Positions 12,141-23,157 of a stretch of DNA of 64,000 nt are shown here, piece by piece. The DNA lies in assembly GCA_032622095.1 (NCBI GenBank), contig CP136068.1:13125729-13189728 (forward strand), written 5' to 3'. Numbering within the stretch: the stretch's first letter is position 1; each line of letters begins with the position of its first letter. Made by a program: the position numbers and the translations under genes. Origin of the DNA: Siphonodentalium dalli (lineage: Eukaryota > Mollusca > Scaphopoda > Gadilida > Siphonodentaliidae). The notes beneath the pieces were generated by a model. That model was not told the DNA's origin, searched no databases, and saw only the letters and a list, made by a program, of their open reading frames with translations.

Positions 12141-12419
12141 ATTGTACATTGACATTAGTTGATATGGAGTTACTCCCAGGAACACTGCTGCTGCCCGTTG
12201 GTGTCATAGTATTAGTCATCCTACACGACAGCGGGCCTGTATAAGTTCTAGTGATATGCTGAATGAACAGCGGGTTAATCTTGCTTCCCTGTGTAGTAGT
12301 CCATTCTGCAGAGCCTGTTGGGTTGGCACTCATAAAACCCTGGCAATCAATTCTGAGGTCATCAACCAATTCTATTACATTGTAAGTTTCTTGAATACCT
12401 TTAGTCACCTCAGGAGCAT
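12141..12419 (-). CDS. Ig-domain exon 5 (93 aa), donor tail repeated in the intron
   Basis: The acceptor is TGATTTTGTAG ending at 12420 and the donor GTAAGT at 12140-12135. Splicing gives QYAPEVTKG. The B-strand Cys is in LRIDCQGF, the Trp in SAEWTTT, and the F-strand Cys in GPLSCRMTNTMTPTG. The domain ends in STNVNVQ. About 53 bases of its 3' end plus the donor are repeated three times at 137-bp spacing just downstream in the intron, and once more, diverged, near 11350. A decayed copy of its 3' half lies at 9743-9858. The serine-rich stretch TGSSSVPGSNS in the F-G region contains an AGC-type run at the repeat junction. The frame is open throughout. Confidence 0.87.
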
Positions 12420-12997
12420 CTACAAAATCAAAATGTATCCAAACTTAGTGCTTGAGTAGCGCTTAATCCACTGCTGTGTTGGTCCATTGCAAATATAGCG
12501 ATGATAATCCGTTGGCTGCCTTAAAACATTCACACGGTTGCATTGCGTTATAATACAGAACATCTTTTTGAGGCTGATAAGTTCAATATCAGATTAAATG
12601 CAATATTGCAATCAATCTACCTGTTAGGCCCTTAATATAAAAATATCAGGCAATATTAAATCTCAATTTTGAGATAAGGGAAGGAGGCTATTTTATATTT
12701 TTTCTCTCAAAATCTAAAAAACTTACTCCAGAAACCAAAACAAATCATTCTCGTTGTTCAAATCCAATATTTCTAACAGAAAATATTGAGAAAAAAATGA
12801 TTGACAAAGCTTTTCAAAAGATAATTTCAATGATGAGGGAGGTGCCTGAGAACACAGAATTGATATTTATTTGGCCTTATATAAAGACTATATAGTTAGT
12901 GCTATCATTCGATCCAATAGATGCCAAATAAGCCAAGTGGTCATAAACAGTTTAAGTAACAACATTTAGCTACATAATTTATTCATCCGTCGCACCC

Positions 12998-13177
12998 ATA
13001 GGGAGCCTTGCATATATAAAAGTATACATTAGCCTAACAATGTTTACCTTGACTTTGTAAGCCAGTGCATTCTCATATATATGCAAGGCTCCCGTTGGAG
13101 ACTAGCATATATTAGAGAATGCACTGGTACTGATCTTTAATTCTGCACCAGCACAGCTCCTGTCATGAAAGGGTTAA
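12998..13177. mobile_element. TTAA-bounded hairpin MITE, copy 2 (5' truncated)
   Basis: It contains CAGTGCATTCTCATATATA, GCAAGGCTCCCGTT, then the complementary arm ending AGAGAATGCACTG, and ends GTCATGAAAGGGTTAA. The left TTAA end is missing. A second half-hairpin GGGAGCCTTGCATATATA at 13001 shows that two hairpins face each other, as in copy 3. Confidence 0.6.
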
Positions 13178-14282
13178 GTGATTACCACATTAGAGCAGAT
13201 TGTGGAAGGATTTCCCTTCAGCCTCCAGCTCTCAGGGTATCCTTCCATCATTCCATGCGATAATCACTAACCAAAAGCAACAAAGTCTGGCTCTATATAT
13301 TCATATTGTATCTCACATGACTTTCTTGCCTTCTGAATGGCTGAGATCTGTACCCATATTTTGTGTAGTGTGCAACCGTGAGATGGTCGACACTACATCC
13401 TGGAACTACATACATACATGTATAGTCCATGGCTTTGCGATTGACAATAAATACTTGTGTCTCATGCCAGTGCATTTTTATTTGAAAGTATGATATTGTT
13501 TGCTTTATACTGAGTTACCGGAGTTCACCATATTGACATAATTTTGTGTATTGTTGTTCCATTCGGGGTGTATTTCTACGTGGTAAGCTAATAAATAATC
13601 AAATGCACTTCTGTGTTGTGATTACTTCATCAAATATGCTAGTTTTAAATGGATATGATCTGAATGAAAATTATGACACTTGTCAATTTGGTCTTGGTAA
13701 CATTGCAATTTGCAAATCAACAGTTCAGAACAAAACCTGAAATGGATATTTGGTGGCAGATGATAAACTAAATAGGCATCATTCAATAAAATATAATAAT
13801 AAGAGCATTTATCTACCATTTCCTACGTATTTCCCTGATACAATTGGCGATAACAAATTGGCAATAAAAACATCTCTATCGTTACTGCAGTTGCGATACA
13901 AGGCGCTCGTGACGTCGTTGATTGGTTCAAAATCATGAATGAACTGACGTCACATCAATCGCGTGAAAAATCAAAACGACATTCCAACGTATATTCTTGC
14001 GTACTATAAACAAATAGTTCCAAGGTTTTAACATTATTTGATTGCCTACCATCATGGGTATTATGGTATAACATATCACAAAGTAACTAATATGTATTTA
14101 TTCAGTATTTATTATAAATTAGATAAAACATGCATGTGCAATAGATTGTGTCTATTGAATACAATTTCCGTTAGGCATATTCACGTGAATTTGCAGGTTG
14201 TGAGAATTTACTCAAGAATGCTAATCGTCGGACACAAATTCAACAATATTGGCATTTAAGAAACTCCTAAATTGTAATTTGT
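13178..14282. other. Intron sequence, no exon seen
   Basis: TGACGTCG/TGACGTCA words at 13910 and 13946 and a CCAAT-type GATTGGTTC between them form a loose inverted pair. No gene is linked to them. The overlapping small frames in 13.2-14.3 kb lie on both strands and look like chance. Confidence 0.35.
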
Positions 14283-14488
14283 GCGGTGGATTCTGTCACA
14301 CCAATGGTAGATAAATGTGTTATATACACAAAATGTTTGTAACGATTCATGTTTCGCGACTCGGCGACAAAGGTCGCCTCGTCGCTATATGGCCACAAAA
14401 ACTAGCCTTGTCGCGATACATGAATCGATACAAATACATTGTGTATATAACACATATGTATCGTCGATGAATCCAATTTAGTGCACCG
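14283..14488. mobile_element. Foldback MITE with arms of about 60 bp
   Basis: The left arm GTGTTATATACACAA, ATGTTTGT, CGATTCATG, TCGCGAC is matched in reverse by GTCGCGA, CATGAATCG, ACAAATACAT, TTGTGTATATAACAC. GGATTC near the left end pairs with GAATCC near the right. The centre is a GC-rich loop of about 40 bases. There is no coding sequence. Confidence 0.7.
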
Positions 14489-15687
14489 AAAGAGTAACGT
14501 CAGTGTTGGGAACGACATCACTCCCTCACAGTGTTAACCAAACAAATCTTTTGGTCAATTTTTTGGCCAATTCTGAATTTTTTTGTACCAAATTAAAAAA
14601 AACTTTGGCCAAATTAAATCCTCATTTTCTGGTCTGACAATTAATGAATATTTTTGTATTCTATATATTTATGTCCATACCATCAAATACCATGCCTAGA
14701 CTTCTTTAACCCCCACCATTGCTACTACACAATATTCCACTATCCAATATCTACCATTCAGCCTTATGATATACAAAGATTCATAAGTGTTATCCTCATT
14801 GCTGTTTTATTGCATTTGGTGGCCCATTGTTTAATAGTGCACCTCCATGAGTGCATTTTGTTACCCATTAAGCTATATCACCTAATCAATTAGCAGATGA
14901 TCATACTATAAATTTGATTTTCATGTCGCTCCTGTTCCAAAATCAATTTGGGTTTTTTAATTAGATTTCCGATTTTGGTGTAAAAAAAACTGGCCAAGTG
15001 AAATTTTGTTTTCATTTTCATTAAATTGGCAGCATGATCCTTGCTCCCTTAGGGCACTAAATTGACTCCACCCCATGCTCTATTCATTATATAACACACC
15101 ACACACGATAACACTAGAAAATACTATGACAAACATATTTGAATAACATTAGTTAGGAGTTGTTAGTTGGGCATGTAAATAAACACAGAACTCAGCACAT
15201 GTGTGATACTGGCCAAACGTTTATGGCACTCTTGTGATAGTGGAAGGATAAAACTTGAGGCCTCCTCATGCTATATTTACTGTTGTCATAAACGCATGGC
15301 CAGTAATACAAATTTTCAGTTATGTGTGTTGGTTTTAAAATCAGATGATATGCCACATTGCCAATTAGTGGCAGATTCTTCAAGTCCACTTTTTCACACC
15401 CCCCCCCCCCCTGTTTCTGTATTTGTACATTATTTGATTCAAATAGTGTGAATATGAATATATGAAAAATATCAGAATGGTGTTTCCAAACCATTTACAT
15501 GCTGTAAATAATTTTATATGTTGTTATGCGTAATGACTGCACCAAGCACTGGGCTTAATATTACTGTCATATGTGCAGAAAGTCTGGCTGATATATTATT
15601 GTTTTATGTAGGACCAATTAAGAGTCGATTAAGATCGCTGTTCGTTTTGTTCATATTCATCTGATTATAAAGGCAAATTTTACATAT
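14489..15687. other. Intron sequence with TTTGGCCAA-type repeat
   Basis: TTTTTTGGCCAATTCTGAA (14558) and AAAACTGGCCAAGTGAAA (14988) bracket about 450 bases and may be ends of one decayed element. A 10-base C run lies at 15401-15410. No exon is seen. Confidence 0.35.
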
Positions 15688-15810
15688 TGTTATGATGTTA
15701 CGAATAGTAATGATGTGCTTCATTTTGTTATAAATGATTCCTAGTTTTGTGTGTATCATTTCCGGTCAATAAATATCATCATGGCCTCGTATCTCGATTT
15801 AATCACGACA
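15688..15810 (+). repeat. 5' LTR (123 bp)
   Basis: It starts TGTTATGATG and ends AATCACGACA. It matches 18566-18688 except for TG/CC at the GATxxGCTTC word, C/G in ATCATxATGG, and T/C in CTCGAxTTAA. It contains AATAAA (in GGTCAATAAATATC), a plausible polyadenylation signal. Confidence 0.93.
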
Positions 15811-15828
15811 TGGTGTCAGAAGTGAGCC
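15811..15828 (+). other. Primer-binding site of the LTR element
   Basis: TGGTGTCAGAAGTGAGCC follows the 5' LTR with no gap. TGG at the start pairs with the CCA end of a tRNA. The sequence resembles the tRNA-Leu type known from other animal gypsy elements, but I cannot align the tRNA here. Confidence 0.7.
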
Positions 15829-15840
15829 ATTCTAAACGAA

Positions 15841-16660
15841 ATGGACAAGTTTGAGCCTCCAGAGGTGATGTCATTTGAAGGGAATATATCTGACAACTGG
15901 TCTAGATGGAAGCAAGAGCTCGATTTTCTTCTTGACAGCCACTGAAAGAGACGGCAAAAGTAACAAAATAAAAACGTCAATCCTGCTGACATGAATTGGT
16001 AAACAGAGACGTAAAATTTACAACACTTTTCAGTTTGGCAAAACTGCAGGCGAGAATATGAGCAATGCCATTGTTATAGAGAAATTCGAAACCTATTGCA
16101 CACCCAGGAAGAATTTGACTCTCTTAAGATATGTATGTTTCACTTGTAAACAAAGTGAAGGTGAAAGTTTTGATGACTTTGTTACTGAACTGAAACAAAA
16201 AGCAAATGGCTGTGAATTTGGAGGACTCAAAGATACTTTGATTAGGAACATCATAATCTGCGGTATCTCGGATAATAGGCTGAGGGAACGTCTTCTCCAA
16301 GAATCTGAGCTAACTGTTGATAAAACTCTCGAACTTGGACATGCTGCTGAAGAAACTCATGTTCATGCCAAAATGTTGGAACGAGCTAATTCTACAAATG
16401 CGTATGCCAATGTTGATTATGTTAAAAAGAAAACACATGTACATTCTAGTAAATGTGCAGCTGGTTATTCAAAACATCCACAGGACATGATACAGAAATG
16501 TTGATATTGTTCAAAACACATAAAAGTGGTGACTGTTTTGCATGCAGGAAAACCTGTAGAGACTGTGGAAGAAGAAACCATTAGTCAAATGCTCTGCCAT
16601 GTACAAAGTCGAAGAACACTCGTAAAACTGTTCAAGAAGCTGAAACAGAATTTATTGGTA
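15841..16660 (+). pseudogene. Broken gag of the LTR element
   Basis: The start is ATG at 15841 (MDKFEPPEVMSFEG), with a stop at about 15943 after the tryptophan-rich NWSRWKQELDFLL. The frame resumes from about 16058 with a capsid-like stretch (RKQ-type CKQSEGESFDDFVTEL, then LIRNIIICGI and RERLLQE). The region expected to hold the zinc knuckles survives as Cys and His residues around 16500-16610 (GDCFACRKTCRDCG) but is interrupted by stops and a frameshift. The protein is the structural polyprotein of the retroelement and is no longer producible intact. Confidence 0.85.
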
Positions 16661-16674
16661 CAGTTGACTGTAAA

Positions 16675-17124
16675 GTGCAAATTGATCCAGAAAAGGAAGT
16701 GCAAACAGATGACTTCAAAATCAACAATTTTGTATATTCAGTGCAACGATCTGAATGGATGGTAAACATTCGATCGAATAACAGTGATGTTCAATATAAA
16801 CTTGATACAGGGGCTCAATGTAATGTTATGCCAATGTCTACATTCAAGAATATGTCTCACTCCACGCTACATCCATGCAACGTGAAATTAACTGCATATA
16901 ATGGAGATGAAATTCCTGTTGTTGGTAAAGCACTCATCCGACAAGATCACCAAAATTCTACAGTTTCAGTGCTGTTTATTGTTGCCAAAACAGATTCTCC
17001 ACCCTTGATTGGACTGGAAACAGGTGAGAAGATAGGATTCATAAAGAGAGTTCTGATGCTCAAAACCGACAATAATATCCCAGATTTTGTCAATGAGGCT
17101 ATGATGATGTTTTTGGTGAAATAG
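16675..17124 (+). pseudogene. Retropepsin-like protease segment of pol
   Basis: The segment includes YKLDTGAQCNVMP, the D-T-G-A active-site motif of retroviral-type aspartic proteases, and further down PPLIGLETGEKIGFIKRV. A frameshift near 17100 separates it from the spacer leading to RT: the text YDDVFGEIGCL is in another frame. This is typical gypsy pol order (protease before RT). Confidence 0.88.
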
Positions 17125-17247
17125 GTTGTTTGGACAAAATTCATCGAATTGAACTGAAACAAGATGTTACACCAGTAATTCAGGCTGCTAGGAGAATTCA
17201 ACAATCTCTATGCGAACCTCTCAAAGAAAAGTTGAACAGGATGGAAA

Positions 17248-17665
17248 AAAATGGATATCATCGAAAAGGTAAGTGAACCTAGTGACTGGGTGAGCTCTAT
17301 CTTTGTGGTACAGAAATCTACAGGAAAGATTTGTGTTTGTCTCGACCCAAAGGACTTAAATAAAGCTATCAAGCGTCATCATTGCCGGTACAGAAATCTA
17401 CAGGAAAGATTTGTGTCTGTCTCGACCCAAAGGACTTAAATAAAGCTATCAAGTGTCATCATTGCCAACTGCCAACCACTGAAGAAATCGTTGCAAAGAT
17501 GTCAGGTGCGAAGATATTCAGTAAAATTGATGCATCTTCTGGATACTGGAATTTGAAAGTTGATGAGGTATCATCAAAATTATTAACATTCAATTCACCA
17601 TTTGGCAGATGGTGTTTCAAGCGAATTCCATTTGGAATCCTATCGGCAAGCGAATTATTCCAATG
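17248..17665 (+). pseudogene. N-terminal reverse transcriptase fragment
   Basis: The segment starts with DIIEKVSEPSDWVSS and continues with STGKICVCLDPKDLNKAI, then AKIFSKIDASSGYW (motif A, catalytic Asp) and LLTFNSPFGRWCFKRIPFGI (motif B region). It stops at about LSASELFQ. The YxDD box and all later RT and RNase H sequence are absent. An extra A near 17250 and an internal 80-bp duplication each shift the frame. Confidence 0.88.
17307..17466 (+). repeat. 80-bp tandem duplication inside RT
   Basis: GGTACAGAAATCTACAGG at 17307 recurs at 17387, and the whole 80 bases are repeated with two differences. Because 80 is not a multiple of three, the duplication shifts the RT reading frame. It arose after insertion or in a non-functional source copy. 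Confidence 0.93.
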
Positions 17666-17679
17666 GGACATAAATCATG

Positions 17680-18556
17680 AATTTGCAAAGATTCCGTGGT
17701 CAAAATTAGGGTCTGATTTGTTTATGTTCAGAAATAGGTGGTATTTGCTTGTTGTTGATTATTATTCCAATTATCCGGAAATAATGCAGTTAGACAATAT
17801 TTCCAATGCCAATGTAATTTGTCATGAAAACAATGTTCGCACGTTGGGGCATTCCTGAAATATTAATCAGTGACAATGGTACCCAGTATACCAGTGCTCT
17901 CTTCAAAACATTTGCCAATGAATGGGAATTCAAACATGTGACTTCTAGCCCATTGCATTCACCTAGCAATAGACTTGCAGAAAGGACAATACAAACTGAA
18001 AAAACTCTTGAACAAAACGCTTGATTCCAACTCTAATTCATCATTAGCGCTGTTGAACTTTCGAGCAACTCCAGGAAGTGATGGACAATCCCCTGCGAAA
18101 AAACTATTAAATCACAACATTCGCACAAGACTTCCTCCCTACCAGCAGATTCCATCAGTTGATCAAAAAAATAATACACACAAACTTTATAAAAAGACAC
18201 TCTCAGTTTTACCAAATGATCACAGCGAGAGAATTAAATTTGCTAATTGCAAACATTGGGACAAACGTGGTAAAGTGATAAAAAAGGACATTAACCCTCA
18301 TTCCTATCACATACTCAACGAGGATGGCAATACTGTACGTCGCAATCGAAAACATCTCCTAAGAATGAATGAACAATTCAAGAGTGAACCAGACTCATAC
18401 ATATTTGATGATTTACCAGTGCGTGGTACAATCTCTGCTGACAACTTGAATAATGCTGAAAGTGTGTCAATGCCTGTAAATCATCCACCTGATTCAATTA
18501 CAACGAGATCTGGAAGAACAGTTAGAAAACCTGTGAGGTTAAATGATTATGTATAA
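17680..18556 (+). pseudogene. Integrase core and C-terminal tail fragment
   Basis: After the deletion junction the sequence reads PWSKLGSDLFMFRNRWYLLVV, then DYYSNYPEI (first Asp), ILISDNGTQYTS (second Asp) and SNRLAERTIQT (Glu). The spacing of 35 residues between the second Asp and Glu is the DD35E pattern of retroviral-type integrases. Frameshifts occur near 17822 and 17980. The last frame (17975-18556) covers the tail, with NSSLALLNFRATPG, a GNTVRRNRKHLL motif and a final TRSGRTVRKPVRL. No chromodomain is seen. The N-terminal zinc-binding part of the integrase was lost in the deletion. Confidence 0.88.
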
Positions 18557-18565
18557 AAAGAGAGA
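18552..18565 (+). other. Polypurine tract
   Basis: AAAAAGAGAGA directly precedes the 3' LTR at 18566, the position used to prime plus-strand synthesis in LTR elements. Confidence 0.7.
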
Positions 18566-18688
18566 TGTTATGATGTTACGAATAGTAATGATCCGCTTCA
18601 TTTTGTTATAAATGATTCCTAGTTTTGTGTGTATCATTTCCGGTCAATAAATATCATGATGGCCTCGTATCTCGACTTAATCACGACA
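18566..18688 (+). repeat. 3' LTR (123 bp)
   Basis: Same length as the 5' LTR and four mismatches (about 3%), followed by the CATAT target duplication. Confidence 0.93.
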
Positions 18689-19268
18689 CATATCATGCAA
18701 CCAAAATGCAAGGTGCACTTACCATGCTTATTACAAGCAATTATAAGTGGTGGGGCTTATGTTGTGTTATTTGGCATATGTACACAATCTCGACAAAAGG
18801 TATTGTTGCAATAAATTTTTTGACGAGTATTGTGATATAACTTTTTTAAAAGTTGTTTTTATCCAATGAGTTCCATATGTCAGGGAATGTGTATCTTAGG
18901 TAACCTAGTTGTAAATGCAGAGAAAATATTATTCACCATAAGTTGTCTGACCTGTTCGTCCCTCTGGATATCATGTCCTTAGTAGGAACATTCAGTTATA
19001 TTCTGTGTTTCGCCGGTTTCGTCGAGAGTTGGTCTCAAAATATGGGTCTGTATGTGAGACTTGTATGACATGGTATGGGAGGTCACAGATGTTGTGTTCT
19101 CCTTCATTTCTGGTGGCTTTGTATAAAGGTAATTTGTGTTGGGGGATATTGACCTTCACATGTGGAAGTTTTTCGTGTTTTTGGGCAGGAACAGTTAGTC
19201 GTCATTTTTTGGCGTTCATAAACTCTGTATTTGTGTTAGGTTCACCTAGTAGTTGGGGTGATTAATTA

Positions 19269-19356
19269 CAAGATTATAGTTTAGCAAGTGAAGCCCAACT
19301 GTCTTCGTAAAGCGTAGGTCAATATATCTTGTCGCAAGTTGCTTAGGACGTAACTC
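19269..19356. repeat. Direct repeat touching the donor of Ig exon 4 (copy 1)
   Basis: AGATTATAGTTTAGCAAG and the following about 70 bases recur at 19711-19806 on the other side of exon 4. This copy runs up to the functional donor. In the other copy the donor position has decayed to CTAAGT. The pair marks an old duplication unit containing the exon end. Confidence 0.65.
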
Positions 19357-19358
19357 AC

Positions 19359-19643
19359 ATTGGATGTTAACTTGCAGCATCTGCGTGATGGGTCCAGGCT
19401 TGTTGGACATGCCTGTTGGTGTCATTATATTAGTAGCTTCACATGTATAGTACCCAACGACTGACATCTCGTCACTTGTTAGGATCTCCCTTTTCACAGC
19501 AGGAAGTGGCTGTGGCCTGATCCATTTATACGTCGTCTGAGTTGGATTACCCTCGTCAACATGGCTGCTGCAACTGAATGTCACATCTGATCCTTTGATC
19601 TTGTAGAATGGAGATGGAAAGTTTGATTTAAAACTGGGAGGAT
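19359..19643 (-). CDS. Ig-domain exon 4 (95 aa), NxMxPT-type
   Basis: The acceptor is AATGTTTTTCAG ending at 19644 and the donor GTGAGT at 19358-19353. Splicing gives QYPPSFK. The B-strand Cys is in DVTFSCSSH, the Trp in TYKWIRP, and the F-strand Cys in GYYTCEATNIM, followed by TPTGMSNKPG. It is a complete Ig domain. A repeat of about 90 bases lies on each side of the exon (19269-19356 directly next to the donor, and 19711-19806 upstream), which suggests past duplication of this exon with its donor-side intron. The sense strand is opposite to the neighbouring retrotransposon at 15.7-18.7 kb, which sits in the following intron. Confidence 0.88.
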
Positions 19644-19710
19644 CTGAAAAACATTTAATTTGTTTATGACTTGTAGAACTACAAGTAGTTGCAATCAGAA
19701 TATACAAAAT

Positions 19711-19806
19711 TGAGGATTATAGTTTAGCAAGGGAAGCCTAACTGTCTTAGTAAAGTGTAGGTTGGTATGAATTCTCGTAAGTTTCTTGTTAAGTAGGATA
19801 ACTTAG
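19711..19806. repeat. Direct repeat upstream of Ig exon 4 (copy 2)
   Basis: This is the counterpart of 19269-19356, sharing TTATAGTTTAGCAAG, AACTGTCTT and TAAAG-GTAGGT words with a short insertion. It may be the intron remnant downstream of an exon copy that has been lost. Confidence 0.6.
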
Positions 19807-20196
19807 GTAATTAGGTATTCGGTGTACCAATACTTTTTGAAATAAAATATAGTGTAACTGATTTTGCTTGGGTCAAGCTCTTGTGCTGATTTGTCATGAT
19901 CAACAATCGGATAAGTTTTCGGGGGTAAGTGGGAGGAGGACTTGTACTCTCTCATTTATATAGAAAAATTCCGGGTGTCCGAGTGGTGACCTGAGTTCAG
20001 TGACTTTTTGTTACTGGTTGATAGCTTAGTGGGACGCAACCTTGTCATTGACCTAGTTTTGATTCACTATCACAAATGTATACCAAATTAAAGTAAAGTC
20101 ACAGCACGGTTTTGAACCAAGTGTGATGTCACAGACAAGTACTATATTGTGATTGTGAACATGTCTGTAAATTTTCAAATCATTTCTCTAACATTT

Positions 20197-20223
20197 CCCC
20201 CCCCCCCCCCCCCCCCCCCCCCC
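20197..20223. repeat. C27 homopolymer
   Basis: An unbroken run of 27 C at the left edge of the 164-bp array. Run length is prone to sequencing and assembly error. Confidence 0.9.
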
Positions 20224-22005
20224 GAAGATCCATATGAAGCTTGGTGATCATCGGATGAGGGATGTGGCCTGTAGGGTGTACCGAAGGATTTAATAATAGA
20301 GTAGAATCCAAGTTGGTCACTGGTGGAAATGTTTTTCAACAAAATTCAGAAATGAAAGTGTCAATGACACTGTAGCTCAACTTGGGAAGAAGTTAATTTT
20401 TGTGATGAGCAATGAAGAGAATAATGACAAAGGAGCGCAAACATGTGCAGTAAAAGGCTTTGTGTTGCATATATGTAGATGAAATTATGTTCATTTCAAA
20501 CATTTCATCAATAAATGAGGGCTGCAGGGTGTGTAGCTGGTGGTGATGTTTATGTCATTATTTTTTTTTCCAAATGACCCCAAAATTACTCGTTCCCATC
20601 TGCATGTTAATGTCAAAACAGCTAAGACAAATTTCAGAATGATCCAAATGAAAGTACGATCTGCAGCCCATGCCCACGCCTCCTGACGCCCTCCTGAAGA
20701 GGGCTGCTGGCGCTGTTTATAATGAAATTCGGAAACCAAAATAATCGGTTAATTATAAGATGACAAGGACACAACTCTGGTACAGTGACACTGTAGCTCT
20801 ACTTGGATGGGGGATAATTTCATGTTACAGTCAATGGAGCGATTAGGAATGTGGAAAGTTGAAATGTCTAAGTAATACTAGATGTCAACATGAAGAGATT
20901 TATAGAAAGTAAAATTCAAAATGGCTGCTGGCGGCCATGTTTTCCAATGAAACTCAAAACAATTTGAGAGCTCCCATCTAGTGGTCACTGTTAAGATCAA
21001 TATGAAGTTTGGTGATGATCGGAAGGGGGATGTGGTATATAGGGTGTGCCAAAAGATTTAGTAATGCAAAGAGTAAAATACAAGATGGCTGCCGGTGGCC
21101 AAGTTTTTGAACAAACTTTGGAAAATTTTTATCACTCCCATCTAATGGTCTTCCCGAATATCCATATGAAGATTAGTGACAATCAGACAAGGGATGTCAT
21201 CTGTAGGGTGTGCCAAATCATTTAGTCATACAAAGAATAATATCCAAGATGGCCACTGGTGGCCATGTTTTTCAAATTAAAATATTTGATGGCTCCCATC
21301 TAGTGGTCACCCAAAAGATCCATATGAAGTTTGGAGAAGATCGGATGATGGATGTGGTCTGTAGGGTGTGCCAAAGGATTCAGTCATGCAAAGAGTGAAA
21401 TCCAAGATGGCTGCCGACGACCATGTTTTTAATAAAAAAAAATTCCAAAATTTGATGGCTCCCATCTAGTGGTCACCCAAAAGATCCATATGAAGTTTGG
21501 AGAAGATCGGATGATAATGTGGTCTGTAGGGTGTGCCAAAGGATTCAGTCATGCAAAGAGTGAAATCAAAGATGGCTGCCGAATACCATGTTTTTAATAA
21601 AAAAAAATTCCAATTCGATAGCTCCCATCTAGAGGTGATCCTAAACATGCCATTAAATTTTCAGAACAATTCTCCAATAAATGCAGGCTGTATGGTGTGC
21701 CGATGGATTAAAATTTTATATCCAAGATGGATGCTGGCGGCCATATTTTTTTTACGAATTTCGGAATAAATTGATGGCTCCCATCTAAAGGTCATCCCAA
21801 AGATCCATATGAAGTTTGATGATCATCGGCTGAGGGATGTGGTCTGTAGGATGTACCAAACGATTTAGTCATGCAAAGAGTAATATCCAAGATGGCTGGC
21901 GGCGGCCATGTTTTTAATTGAAAATTGTCCAAATTTGATAGCTCACATCTAGAAGTAATTCTAAATGTTGTGTACTGGACCGTTGACGTTATGGCCATTT
22001 TCCAG
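20224..22005. repeat. Diverged array of the 164-bp repeat family
   Basis: Units carry AAGATGGCTGCYGGYGGCCA, then CTCCCATCTAGTGGTCA, AGATCCATATGAAG, GATCGGATGA and GTAGGGTGTGCCAAAGGATT. Clear units step by about 165 bases (for example GGATTCAGTCATGCAAAG at 21376 and 21541). Element-start words ATGACACTGTAGCTCAACTT occur at 20365 and 20785. This array is more diverged than the 33.7-40.2 kb one. Confidence 0.8.
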
Positions 22006-23157
22006 TGGAAAAATATAACGGGGAATATAACAAAAACCATAAAACTGACTCAGTTGAAAGGCTATTATCACTTACAATCATGGAAAATTATACACAGTTA
22101 GAAACTTTGAGATACAGTTGTTCCGAAACACCAATCTCTGAGTTCCGGTTATGAATAATTGACAACTGCCAGAGTGCTGAATTAGGTCCGTACTCAGTAC
22201 GGAAGTATAGCACACAGTGTGACATTATAATTCTGTACTGTTCTGACATATACAGCCAAGAGGTTAAACGGATATGGTTCATTCGAACCCTAAAATTTAT
22301 GTATACGTAATTCGAGAAAATGGGTCACAAAACATGCATATGCAAACTATTCCAGAGCTAATTCATCGATATAGCGCTAAAAACGCGTTTTGTTAGTTAT
22401 ATTTTTGCGTAAATTTGATATCGTTTCGCTGTTCCGGTTAAACGTTACTAATCAGCTGATCTTCCGAGTGATGCCGGCAGCGCTCGTGTGTTTACGGAAA
22501 TGAGTGCATTCTCGATACCGCCATGTTTGTGACGTAATATTTTCCAAGTTTCCCCAGCGTCTCTATCATTTTCGGTACGCGATAATGTGTTTCCGTTGGA
22601 TCATATTTGTCCATGCGAGATAATAACCTCTGTTGACAAGGATGTGACGATAGAACGGTTTTCCAGTTTGTTACACAATGTCAACATGAATTTTAGTCAT
22701 TTACATTGATCCTTGGAACACATTGATTTTACTCTAATCGCAATTTTGTAGGCAATACTTTTCAGTTGAGTTGTCGATGAACTGCAGTTAGTTCAATTAC
22801 GTAGTTCTTTTAAAAGGTACTCAATCCGATCAGACGGTCCCCATACCATCAAGATACAACAGCAACAACATTTCTTCAAAATACGCTTTAGTTATCAGAA
22901 TCGATGTATTGCAACAAAATAATGCTAATCACTGTCAACTATGGTATCAAATTTCCCAAAACTTGTTGTTTATCAACATTTTGTTCAACAAAATATGGCC
23001 ATATTATCACTAAAGTGTCACCAAATTTGACTGTATTACCACTTGACTTTATACTTATCCATCTTCATCCGCAATTTTGTCCGAGACCCTCCGCTTGACC
23101 ACGTGTTACTGGGCCACATATTATTACACATCTCGAGAAATAACAAACTTCAGCAAT

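Larger units (their letters stand above)
15688..18688 (+). mobile_element. Gypsy-type LTR retrotransposon, internally deleted and broken
   Basis: The 3001-bp element has 123-bp LTRs that begin TGTTATG and end CACGACA, differing at four positions. It is flanked by a perfect 5-bp duplication, CATAT, at 15683-15687 and 18689-18693. A primer-binding site follows the 5' LTR and a purine run precedes the 3' LTR. Inside are remains of gag, aspartic protease, the first part of reverse transcriptase, and the integrase core and tail, in the gypsy order. The stretch from after the RT motif-B region to the integrase core is missing, so the YxDD motif and RNase H are gone. Many stops and frameshifts make it non-autonomous. 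It lies antisense to the host gene in the intron between exons 4 and 5. Confidence 0.93.
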
